In this document: piece by piece, positions 1 to 5,352 of the stretch
How the letters are laid out: the number at the start of each line of letters is the position of its first letter
Position numbering within the stretch: the first letter of the stretch is position 1
Assembly (NCBI GenBank): GCA_946617545.1
Contig: CAMOKK010000087.1
Coordinates: 1-5,993, forward strand
Length of the DNA stretch: 5,993 bases
Origin: an uncultured Bacteroidales bacterium
GTDB lineage: Bacteria > Bacteroidota > Bacteroidia > Bacteroidales > UBA932
Reading direction: 5' to 3'
The notes under the pieces: generated by a model
Database searches by the model: none
Seen by the model: only the letters and a program-made list of their open reading frames with translations
What the model was told of the DNA's origin: nothing
Made by a program: the position numbers and the translations under genes

Positions 1-167
1 CCGCTGATGCCGCCGATGGTGTAGGCCATGGCCACCACAGCCAGACCGAAGGCGATGGCTGTTCCCACTACGCCGGCCGGGGTGTTGCAACCCAGGAACA
101 TGGCGGTTCCGCAGCCCAGGAAGGTGAGCACAAAGGTGCCCAGGCATTCTGCAAAGTACTTTTTCAT
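1..167 (-). CDS. aqpZ: Aquaporin Z-like water channel, N-terminal part (cut by window edge)
   Basis: This is the first 55 codons of a membrane channel of the major intrinsic protein family, running off the left edge. The translation begins MKKYFAECLGTFVLTFLGCG, the usual AqpZ opening: the Glu of AE(C/F)xGTF and the Gly-Cys-Gly of helix 1. Helix 2 follows at about residues 33-51 (GLAVVAMAYTIGGIS). In the family this leads into the GGHxNPA pore loop, which would lie just outside the window. AqpZ carries water passively across the inner membrane. GlpF-type glycerol facilitators are related, but the AMAYTIGGIS stretch fits the AqpZ branch better. The gene lies 39 bp after ssb on the same strand. 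I see no TAnnTTTG promoter element in that gap, so read-through from ssb is plausible. The start is the only ATG in frame before the conserved N-terminus. Confidence 0.88.
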   Translation of the reverse strand, partial: MKKYFAECLGTFVLTFLGCGTAMFLGCNTPAGVVGTAIAFGLAVVAMAYTIGGIS

Positions 168-206
168 AATCGTAGGTTTTAGAAGGGTTATTATGAGAAA
201 CGAATT

Positions 207-737
207 TTAGAACGGTAGGTCGTCGGAGGGCTCGGCGGGGGCGGAAGGCTGGAAGCCGGCGGGCACATTGCTCACGGGAGCCTGCGGCTGGGGCTGGGGT
301 TGAACCGGCTGCGGCTGCACGGGCTGCTGCTGGGCGTATCCGCCCTGGTAGCCACCGCCCTGCGCTCCGCCTTCTCCCTGGCTGTCCGGGCGCTTGCCCA
401 GGAGCTGGAGGGAATCGGCCACCACTTCGGTGGTGTAGCGCTTGTTTCCCGTCTGGTCTGTCCACTGGCGGGTGCGCAGCTTGCCTTCAATATACACCTG
501 CGAGCCCTTGTGGACGTATTTTTCCACCACATCGGCATTGTTTCTCCACACTACGATGCTGTGCCACTCGGTGTTTTCGCGGAGCTCTCCGCTGCGGTCA
601 CGATAGCGCTCCGTGGTGGCCAGGCGGAACGACGCCACCTTGGCGTTGGCGGCGGGGTTCTGGGGGTTGGATTCCAGGTAACGTACTTCGGGGTCGTTTC
701 CAACGTTACCGATAAGCATTACTTTGTTCAGTGACAT
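207..737 (-). CDS. ssb: Single-stranded DNA-binding protein
   Basis: This 176-residue protein coats single-stranded DNA during replication, recombination and repair. The OB-fold occupies about residues 3-113, opening with LNKVMLIGNVGNDPEVRYLE and carrying the family landmarks FRLATTERYRD, TEWHSIVVW and GSQVYIEGKLRTRQW. A disordered linker rich in Gly, Gln and Pro follows (about 116-165, with repeated QPQP/VQPQP units). The protein ends in DDLPF, the acidic tip that recruits replication and repair partners. The open frame extends upstream to 803, but those 22 residues are not SSB-like and would run into aroE, so the ATG at 737 is chosen. The gene sits 40 bp after aroE on the same strand and 39 bp before aqpZ. 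Its length is normal for Bacteroidota SSB. The function is secure. Confidence 0.97.
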   Translation of the reverse strand: MSLNKVMLIGNVGNDPEVRYLESNPQNPAANAKVASFRLATTERYRDRSGELRENTEWHSIVVWRNNADVVEKYVHKGSQVYIEGKLRTRQWTDQTGNKRYTTEVVADSLQLLGKRPDSQGEGGAQGGGYQGGYAQQQPVQPQPVQPQPQPQAPVSNVPAGFQPSAPAEPSDDLPF

Positions 738-742
738 AATAT

Positions 743-750
743 AAAAGTTA
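743..750 (-). promoter_or_regulatory. Possible weak -7 element before ssb
   Basis: Read on the minus strand, the aroE-ssb gap contains TAACTTTT, one base off the Bacteroidota -7 consensus TAnnTTTG, in an AT-rich stretch. It ends only 5 bp before the ssb ATG, so a transcript from it would have almost no leader. I see no clear -33 element. It may let ssb be transcribed separately from ybhN-like/aroE, but a chance match in AT-rich sequence is equally possible. Confidence 0.25.
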
Positions 751-777
751 AATTCTGTGTAATCCTGAGGCTGCAAG

Positions 778-1491
778 TTACAAAACTTCCAACATTTTTT
801 CAAGATTCGGCTCCGCTCCGGTGAAAATCCGGTAACCGGCCATGGCCTGGCCCAGCATCCATCGGCGGCCGCTTACATACAGCCGGCAAGGGACCTCCGT
901 GAGCCGGGGAATGCGGTACTCCGCCTCCACCACCACGGCGTCCTTGAAAGGAAGGCCGGCAGGTACGGGCGCACTGCCCGGCAGGGTGTAAAGAATCACG
1001 TCCGGTGCCAAGGAGCCGGCCTCTTCCAGGGGAATGGCCTCATAGCCCAGGGCCGATGCCTTCTCCATGGACCGGCCGGTAACCGTGACTTCGCAGCCCA
1101 GCTGCCGGGCGGCATAGGCGGCGGCGCGGGCGGCCCCGCCCGTTCCCACCACCAAGGCTTGCTTATAGCTCAAACCTGTTTCCCTCAGGGCATCGGCCAC
1201 ACCGTTCACATCCGTATTGAAGCCCTTGTAGCCTTCCGGGCAGGGGATAACCAGGTTCACGGCGCCGGTTTTGCGAGCTTCGGGCGAGAGCGCATCCACC
1301 TTGCGGAAGGCGTCCTGCTTGAAGGGGGCCGTGACGTTGATGCCGTCGTAGCCCTCCGTAAAGGCCTTCCAGGCGTCTTCGAAATGCTCGAAATCCAGCA
1401 GGTCGTAGCTGTGGGCGCCGCCATAGCCGGCGGCAATCAAGCGCGGGCTCAGGGACCCGGCCACGGGATGGCCTATCAGGGCGAATTTCAT
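778..1491 (-). CDS. aroE: Shikimate dehydrogenase (short form)
   Basis: This enzyme reduces 3-dehydroshikimate to shikimate with NADPH, the fourth step of the shikimate pathway to chorismate and aromatic amino acids; it is cytoplasmic. Visible family landmarks are the substrate-binding SLSP (residues 13-16), NVTAPFK with the catalytic Lys58, GAVN with Asn79, FNTD with the catalytic Asp94, the nucleotide-binding VVGTGGAARAA (114-124), a TGRS turn (138-141) where NADP-specific members usually have NR[ST], and the C-terminal ML..Q segment (Gln215). At 237 residues it is shorter than the roughly 270 of E. coli AroE. The usual DxxYxP of the C-terminal half reads EAEYRIP here. The start codon overlaps the stop of the upstream membrane-protein gene (ATGA), suggesting translational coupling. 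YdiB/quinate dehydrogenase-like activity is an alternative, but the catalytic set and pathway need favour AroE. Confidence 0.92.
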   Translation of the reverse strand: MKFALIGHPVAGSLSPRLIAAGYGGAHSYDLLDFEHFEDAWKAFTEGYDGINVTAPFKQDAFRKVDALSPEARKTGAVNLVIPCPEGYKGFNTDVNGVADALRETGLSYKQALVVGTGGAARAAAYAARQLGCEVTVTGRSMEKASALGYEAIPLEEAGSLAPDVILYTLPGSAPVPAGLPFKDAVVVEAEYRIPRLTEVPCRLYVSGRRWMLGQAMAGYRIFTGAEPNLEKMLEVL

Positions 1492-2495
1492 GATTTGCGG
1501 AAAAAACTTTCGTGGATATAGGAAGCTATGCCGGCCAGGGCCTGGATGAACACCTGCGACTCATGGTTGAGGGTGGCGTAAATCATGCCCGTTCCCATGG
1601 GAATGCCCCAGACGCTCTTCAGGAAACCGCCCACCACTCCGTGGAAGGCTCCGAAACCGCCCGGTACCGGAACGATGGAACTGAAGCTGCCTACCATGGC
1701 AATGAAGAAGGCGTCCAGGAAGCTGAGGCCGGAAAACGCTTCTACATCTTGCAGGGCCCACAGGATGGCGGCGCTGGTGAGCCAGTAAAGCAGCCAGATA
1801 ATGACGGTATAAAGGAGGAAGAGCCAGCCTTTTTCCATGTGGCGGAAAGAGCCCAGCCCATGGCCGATACCCACCAGGAAACCCCATATCTTGCCCCAGA
1901 AGGGGGAAGCGTCCTTGTATTTTCGGGCCAGGAAGATGAAAAGCCCAGCGATGGCCAGGATGGCAGCCGACGCTATCCAGAGCGTCCGGGCGCCCCCCAG
2001 CCCTTTCAGGATATCCTGAAAAAAGCCGCCGAAGCGCTCATGGGCGAAAATCGCCAGGCAGACGGCCATGACAATGCCCACCAGAATATCCCAGCCTCTT
2101 TCTATCAGGAGGGTGCCCAGGGCCTTGTCAAAGGTCATGCGGCGCTGGCCGCTGCTGTCTTTTGAGGAATTTTTGACCACATAGCCCAGGCGGGCCACCT
2201 CTCCGGCGCGGGGGAACACCAGGTTGGCCGCCAGGCAGATGTTGTAGGCGTTGAAGCAGGTGAGAGCGGAGGTGGCCGGGTCTATGGGTTTGAGCAGCAT
2301 CTGCCAGCGGAGCCCGCGGATGAACGCCACCAGCAGGCCGAAGCCCATGGCCAGGAGCACATACTCCCATCGGCACTGCTGCATGGCCTGCCAGAACTGC
2401 TCCCAGTCTATGCTCCTGAAGCAGAAATAGACCAGCACTACGGCTACGGCTGCCCAGAAGAGGTACTTGAGGATATTCTTTACACGGCTTTCCAT
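1488..2495 (-). CDS. YbhN/AglD-family polytopic membrane protein (lysylphosphatidylglycerol synthase TM-domain family)
   Basis: This 335-residue integral membrane protein belongs to the flippase-like family (UPF0104, Pfam LPG_synthase_TM), which also forms the membrane half of MprF. Hydrophobic segments lie at about residues 8-26, 44-64, 80-95, 137-151, 171-190, 223-248, 259-279 and 282-325. Landmarks are FPRAGEVARLGYV (94-106, the P-R-x-G-E motif), a TLLIERGWD stretch (128-136) and PVPGGFGAFHG (276-286). There is no soluble aminoacyl-transferase domain, so it is not a complete MprF. Family members are thought to move lipids or lipid-linked molecules across membranes; the substrate here cannot be read from the sequence. 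It is the first gene of the leftward run, and its stop overlaps aroE by 4 bp. The ATG at 2495 is chosen because the protein starts with a basic segment before TM1 and a -7 promoter element lies only 8 bp upstream, which rules out a longer form. Confidence 0.88.
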   Translation of the reverse strand: MESRVKNILKYLFWAAVAVVLVYFCFRSIDWEQFWQAMQQCRWEYVLLAMGFGLLVAFIRGLRWQMLLKPIDPATSALTCFNAYNICLAANLVFPRAGEVARLGYVVKNSSKDSSGQRRMTFDKALGTLLIERGWDILVGIVMAVCLAIFAHERFGGFFQDILKGLGGARTLWIASAAILAIAGLFIFLARKYKDASPFWGKIWGFLVGIGHGLGSFRHMEKGWLFLLYTVIIWLLYWLTSAAILWALQDVEAFSGLSFLDAFFIAMVGSFSSIVPVPGGFGAFHGVVGGFLKSVWGIPMGTGMIYATLNHESQVFIQALAGIASYIHESFFRKS

Positions 2496-2503
2496 ACCAA
2501 TAG

Positions 2504-2511
2504 CAAAGATA
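2504..2511 (-). promoter_or_regulatory. -7 promoter element of the leftward ybhN-like/aroE run
   Basis: The minus strand reads TATCTTTG, a full match to the Bacteroidota primary sigma -7 consensus TAnnTTTG. The ATG begins 8 bp after its last base, so transcription would start within a few bases of the start codon and the mRNA would be leaderless or nearly so. No convincing -33 TTTG is seen at the expected spacing. It faces away from the kinase promoter at 2535-2542, with 23 bp between the two elements. Confidence 0.65.
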
Positions 2512-2534
2512 GTGGAAAATTGGCAAATAATGGT

Positions 2535-2542
2535 TACATTTG
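2535..2542 (+). promoter_or_regulatory. -7 promoter element of the kinase operon
   Basis: TACATTTG matches TAnnTTTG and is followed by CAGG, much like the lysS promoter (TATCTTTGCAG). It ends 18 bp before the kinase ATG at 2561, giving a leader of roughly 10-15 nt. An in-frame TTG at 2540 lies inside this element and therefore cannot be the translation start. A -33 element is not obvious. Confidence 0.65.
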
Positions 2543-2560
2543 CAGGTAAAACTTACCCGT

Positions 2561-3556
2561 ATGAAATCTATCCTGGGAATTGGGAACGCCCTTACCGACA
2601 TCCTGGCCGTCCTGCCGGACGACGGCCTTCTGAAAACCTATCATCTTCCGCTGGGCAGCATGCAGCACGTGGACATGGAAACCGGAGACCGCATCTGGGA
2701 AGCCCTCAAGGAGTATGGCGTGAAGTATGTACCCGGTGGCTCCGCCGCCAACACCATTACCTGCACCGCCATTTTCGGCATGCCTTCCGGCTTTTTGGGC
2801 AAGATAGGAAACGACGACCTGGGCAACCTCTTCAAGAGCACCATGGAGCAGTACGGCGTACGCGCCCAGATGCTCTACAGCCCCAAGTCCAGCGGCCGGT
2901 GCATGGTGTTCATTACCGGCGCCAATGCAGAGCGCACCTTTGCCGATTACATGGGCGCCACGCTGGAGCTGGGCCCGGAAGACCTCTCGCCGGAGCAGTT
3001 CCAGGGCTACGACTATTTCCATATCGAGGGCTATCTGGTGCAGAACCAGGAACTTATCTCCAAGGCGGCCCGGCTGGCCAAGCAGGCCGGGTGCACCATC
3101 TCCATCGACATGGCCTCCTATAATGTAGTGGAATCCAACGATGCCTTCTTCCACAACCTGGTAGAGAACTACGTGGACATTGTCTTTGCCAACGAATCCG
3201 AGGCCAAGGCCTTTACCAAGAAAGAGCCCCGCGAGGCCATCGACGAGCTGGCCCGGGTGTGCAAGATTGCCGTTGTGAAGGTGGGTAAGGCGGGGTCCAT
3301 GGTCAAATCCGGGGACGAGTATCATTTCATCGAGCCCTGGCCCGCAGAGCCCATCGATGCCACCGGGGCCGGAGACACCTATGCGGCCGGTTTCCTCTAT
3401 GCCCATTCCCTCGGGATGCCGCTGCGCGTGTGCGGAGAGATTGGCTCCATCATTGCCGCCAAGGTGGTGGAGGTGATAGGCACCAAGATAGACATTCCCC
3501 GCTGGCGGAGCGCCAAGGAAGAAATCCGGGCGCTTATCGCCTCTAATCAGAAGTAA
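2561..3556 (+). CDS. PfkB-family carbohydrate/nucleoside kinase, adenosine kinase-like
   Basis: This 331-residue cytoplasmic enzyme has the ribokinase/PfkB fold and transfers the ATP gamma-phosphate to a sugar or nucleoside hydroxyl. It shows an N-terminal GIGNALTDIL (6-15), the substrate-site GGSAANT (59-65), PfkB signature 1 around GFLGKIGNDDLG (77-88), the NESEA segment (211-215) and signature 2 DATGAGDTYAAGF (266-278), whose Asp272 is the catalytic base and whose Gly-Ala-Gly forms the anion hole. Length is normal. The overall pattern resembles the group often labelled adenosine kinase in Bacteroidales, but PfkB substrates are hard to tell from sequence, so ribose, fructose or another nucleoside remain possible. 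The start is set at 2561 because the only alternative in-frame start, a TTG at 2540, lies in the promoter. The downstream membrane-protein gene begins 2 nt after the stop, so the two are almost certainly one transcript. Confidence 0.9.
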   Translation: MKSILGIGNALTDILAVLPDDGLLKTYHLPLGSMQHVDMETGDRIWEALKEYGVKYVPGGSAANTITCTAIFGMPSGFLGKIGNDDLGNLFKSTMEQYGVRAQMLYSPKSSGRCMVFITGANAERTFADYMGATLELGPEDLSPEQFQGYDYFHIEGYLVQNQELISKAARLAKQAGCTISIDMASYNVVESNDAFFHNLVENYVDIVFANESEAKAFTKKEPREAIDELARVCKIAVVKVGKAGSMVKSGDEYHFIEPWPAEPIDATGAGDTYAAGFLYAHSLGMPLRVCGEIGSIIAAKVVEVIGTKIDIPRWRSAKEEIRALIASNQK

Positions 3557-3558
3557 GC

Positions 3559-4032
3559 ATGAAAAAATATTTTTGGGTTTTCCTTATTGCCATGGTGCCG
3601 CTCATAGAGATTCGCGGCGCCATTCCTTATGCCGTGGGCTTCGGCCTGCCGCTGGTTCCTTCCATCCTGGTGGCCATCCTGGGAAACATGTTGCCCGTGC
3701 CTTTTATCTTCCTTTTTGCCCGCAAGGTGCTGGAGTGGGGGAAGGACAAGAAGGTGATAGGTCCATTCTTTAAATGGTGCCTGGAAAAAGGGGAGAAAGG
3801 AGGCCGGAAACTGGAGGCCAAGGCCGGGAAGGGGCTGTACTGGGCCCTCTTCCTCTTTGTGGGCATTCCGCTGCCCGGCACCGGCGCCTGGACGGGCACC
3901 CTGGCCGCCAGCATCCTGAACATGGACTTCAAGAAAAGCAGCCTGGCCGTGATGGCGGGCGTGCTGCTGGCCGGCGCCATCATGCTGGCCGCCTCCTTGG
4001 GCGTTTTCGGCGCCATCGACTTGGTGAAATAA
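3559..4032 (+). CDS. Small COG2426-type membrane protein (labelled small multidrug export protein)
   Basis: This 157-residue inner-membrane protein matches the family Pfam calls Sm_multidrug_ex (COG2426). Its landmarks are PLIEIRGAIP (14-23), a re-entrant-like acidic/basic/proline motif near the N-terminus, and GIPLPGTGAWTG (102-113) before a later helix. Hydrophobic stretches lie at about residues 5-18, 24-54, 93-108, 111-121 and 128-151. Between them is a basic soluble loop (55-92, rich in Lys, Gly and Glu). The export label rests on weak historical evidence. The paired motifs resemble those of DedA-type lipid or ion transporters, so the substrate is unknown. The gene starts 2 nt after the kinase stop and is its likely operon partner. 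Its end converges on the radical SAM gene with only 16 bp between stop codons. Confidence 0.85.
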   Translation: MKKYFWVFLIAMVPLIEIRGAIPYAVGFGLPLVPSILVAILGNMLPVPFIFLFARKVLEWGKDKKVIGPFFKWCLEKGEKGGRKLEAKAGKGLYWALFLFVGIPLPGTGAWTGTLAASILNMDFKKSSLAVMAGVLLAGAIMLAASLGVFGAIDLVK

Positions 4033-4048
4033 TCCCGCCGGGCCCGCG

Positions 4049-5080
4049 TTAGAGCCGGGAAAGGTTGCAAAGCAGCAGTTCTCCGTTCTCTCCCCGCAGG
4101 TGCATGCCGTTTCCCTTGCATTTTTTCCACCATCGGCAATCCCGGCAAGGACCCGTCTTGAAGGGCGTATGGTCTCGGAAAATGCCGAACCGGTGCTCCC
4201 AGACATCCACAAAATCGTCTTGGTAGATATTGCCCTGGCCGTAGGAAGCCCGGATGCTGGTGCAGCCGGAAATGGCCCCGTCTATCCGGACGGAGGCGAT
4301 GCTCAGACCGGCCTGGCAGGAAAAGGGGTAATCCCGCACCTTCTTCTCATAGGGCCCCAGGAAACCTTCGCAGCCATAGCTGGCCCGGATGCGGCCCTCC
4401 TTGCGGCAGGCCACGATGAAATCCATGAGGCTGCGGTACTGCTCCGGAGTAAGCTGCAAGTCCGGGTCGGCAGCGGCCCGTCCCACGGGGAAAACGGTGA
4501 AAAGACGCCAGGCCTTCACCCCCGCGCCTATGAGATACTCTTTGATTTGGGAAAGCTGGCCGATGTTTTTCTTTGTCACGCAGGTGACCACGTCAAAGCC
4601 CAGGAAAGAGACGGAAGAGAGGTAGCGGATGGCTTCATCGGCCCTTTTGAAAGAGCCCGGGACGCCGCGCATCCAGTCGTGCTCGTCTTCCAGGCCGTCC
4701 AAGCTGACGGTGGCCGCCCGCATCCCGCATTTGAGCAGCTCCAGGGCCTTTTTCGGAGTCAGCAGAAAACCGTTGGTGACCAGTCCCCACGGGAAGCCCA
4801 GTTCATGGATACGTCGGCCACATTGCGCCAAGTCCTTTCTCATGAGGGGTTCTCCACCGGAAAAGATAAGCAGGATGTCCTTGGGATTGTACGCTTCCCG
4901 GATACGCAGCAGCACCTTCTCAAAATCTTCGAAAGGCATGTCCGGGGTGAGGGCCGATGCGGTGCAGTCGCTCCCGCAGTGCCGGCAGTTCAGGTTACAA
5001 CGCAGGGTACACTCCCAGAACAATTGTCTCAGGGGGTGTACCTGTGCTTCCCATTTCAGGAGATGGCCTTGCAGGAGCAT
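4049..5080 (-). CDS. Radical SAM/SPASM protein, probable maturase for the adjacent lipoprotein
   Basis: This 343-residue protein contains the radical SAM [4Fe-4S] motif CNLNCRHC (Cys28, Cys32, Cys35), flanked by extra Cys24 and Cys39. It also has the SAM-binding SGGEPL (74-79) and VSLDG (about 125-129) of the partial TIM barrel. The C-terminal part is a SPASM-type auxiliary Fe-S domain: Cys255-x12-Gly268-x4-Cys273, then Cys312-x2-Cys315-x5-Cys321 and Cys338. The Cys normally four residues after Cys321 is Gly325. SPASM radical SAM proteins commonly modify peptides or proteins through a 5'-deoxyadenosyl radical. The start ATG overlaps the stop of the small lipoprotein gene (TAATG), so the two are translated as a coupled pair. 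I recall a Bacteroidota radical SAM family that is always beside a small lipoprotein (TIGR04133), and this fits it. The reaction and substrate are inferred from neighbourhood only. Confidence 0.9.
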   Translation of the reverse strand: MLLQGHLLKWEAQVHPLRQLFWECTLRCNLNCRHCGSDCTASALTPDMPFEDFEKVLLRIREAYNPKDILLIFSGGEPLMRKDLAQCGRRIHELGFPWGLVTNGFLLTPKKALELLKCGMRAATVSLDGLEDEHDWMRGVPGSFKRADEAIRYLSSVSFLGFDVVTCVTKKNIGQLSQIKEYLIGAGVKAWRLFTVFPVGRAAADPDLQLTPEQYRSLMDFIVACRKEGRIRASYGCEGFLGPYEKKVRDYPFSCQAGLSIASVRIDGAISGCTSIRASYGQGNIYQDDFVDVWEHRFGIFRDHTPFKTGPCRDCRWWKKCKGNGMHLRGENGELLLCNLSRL

Positions 5081-5283
5081 TATTCCTGTCCCGGCGTTTC
5101 GGTCTCAGTTTCCGTCTCGGATTCCGGAAGTTCTTCCTGGAGTTTTTGTTCCTGCTCCAGGGCTTCCAGTTCCTGCTGGATGACTTCCTCATCGTAAGGA
5201 ATCCTGGGGCCGGGTCCGTAACAGGCCGTGAACACATTCACTCCCAGCAGCAGGCACAATATGCGAATGAAGGCTTTTTTCAT
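5080..5283 (-). CDS. Small acidic lipoprotein, putative substrate of the radical SAM enzyme
   Basis: This 67-residue protein starts with a lipoprotein signal peptide: MKKAFIR, a hydrophobic core (about 8-18) and FTAC with the lipid-anchored Cys21. The predicted mature part is only 47 residues, CYGPGPRIPY followed by a strongly acidic, Gln/Glu-rich tail likely to be helical (31-52) and a Glu-Thr alternation near the end (ESETETETET). It has no recognisable enzymatic domain. It would be exported and anchored by lipid to the inner or outer membrane. The ATG at 5283 is chosen because it gives a perfect signal peptide and lies 20 bp after a -7 promoter element. A longer open frame reaching 5892 merely runs antisense through lysS. 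The stop overlaps the radical SAM start by 1 bp. Tyr22, the GPGP segment or Tyr30 are possible modification sites, but that is guesswork. Confidence 0.82.
   Translation of the reverse strand: MKKAFIRILCLLLGVNVFTACYGPGPRIPYDEEVIQQELEALEQEQKLQEELPESETETETETPGQE
5096..5119. repeat. Imperfect 12-bp tandem repeat coding Glu-Thr alternation
   Basis: Two adjacent 12-bp units, GTTTCGGTCTCA and GTTTCCGTCTCG on the plus strand, differ at two positions; each is itself two related 6-mers. On the minus strand they encode alternating Glu and Thr in the lipoprotein tail. Unit length is a multiple of three, so copy changes would lengthen the tail without breaking the frame. Confidence 0.7.
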
Positions 5284-5303
5284 GGCTCGAGGTGTTAGCT
5301 TCG

Positions 5304-5311
5304 CAAATATA
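5304..5311 (-). promoter_or_regulatory. -7 promoter element of the lipoprotein/radical SAM operon
   Basis: The minus strand reads TATATTTG, a match to TAnnTTTG, ending 20 bp before the lipoprotein ATG at 5283. It is back to back with the lysS element on the other strand, 11 bp apart. No clear -33 element is seen. Confidence 0.65.
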
Positions 5312-5322
5312 AGCATTTTTTG

Positions 5323-5330
5323 TATCTTTG
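5323..5330 (+). promoter_or_regulatory. -7 promoter element of lysS
   Basis: TATCTTTG followed by CAG is a full match to the Bacteroidota -7 consensus, placed 22 bp before the lysS ATG at 5353. The short leader is A/T-rich (AGAAAAAATTTT), which is usual for Bacteroidota genes lacking a Shine-Dalgarno sequence. Confidence 0.72.
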
Positions 5331-5352
5331 CAGTTCTGTTAGAAAAAATTTT

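Noticed and set aside
230..350. Repetitive GGCTG/GGGCTG tract as a possible regulatory or unstable repeat
   Set aside because: It is explained by the Pro/Gln-rich linker codons of SSB, a normal low-complexity region in this family.
2540..2560. Upstream TTG start adding seven residues (MQVKLTR) to the kinase
   Set aside because: The TTG overlaps the -7 promoter element, so it would not be in the transcript. The family N-terminus matches the ATG at 2561.
2534..3406. A 290-residue minus-strand open frame opposite the kinase gene
   Set aside because: The plus strand encodes an intact PfkB kinase with all signatures and a promoter. The antisense translation is Gly/His/Val-rich with no motif.
4033..4065. 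GC-rich inverted repeat between the convergent stops (TCCCG ... CGGGA, with an internal CGGGCCCG palindrome) as a bidirectional terminator
   Set aside because: The longer stem is only about 5 bp and there is no T-run on either side, and half of it lies inside the radical SAM coding end. It cannot be called a terminator from sequence alone.
4100..5197. A 365-residue plus-strand open frame opposite the radical SAM gene, longer than the real gene
   Set aside because: It has no family motifs, whereas the minus strand carries a complete radical SAM/SPASM motif set. It is a by-product of GC-rich codon use.
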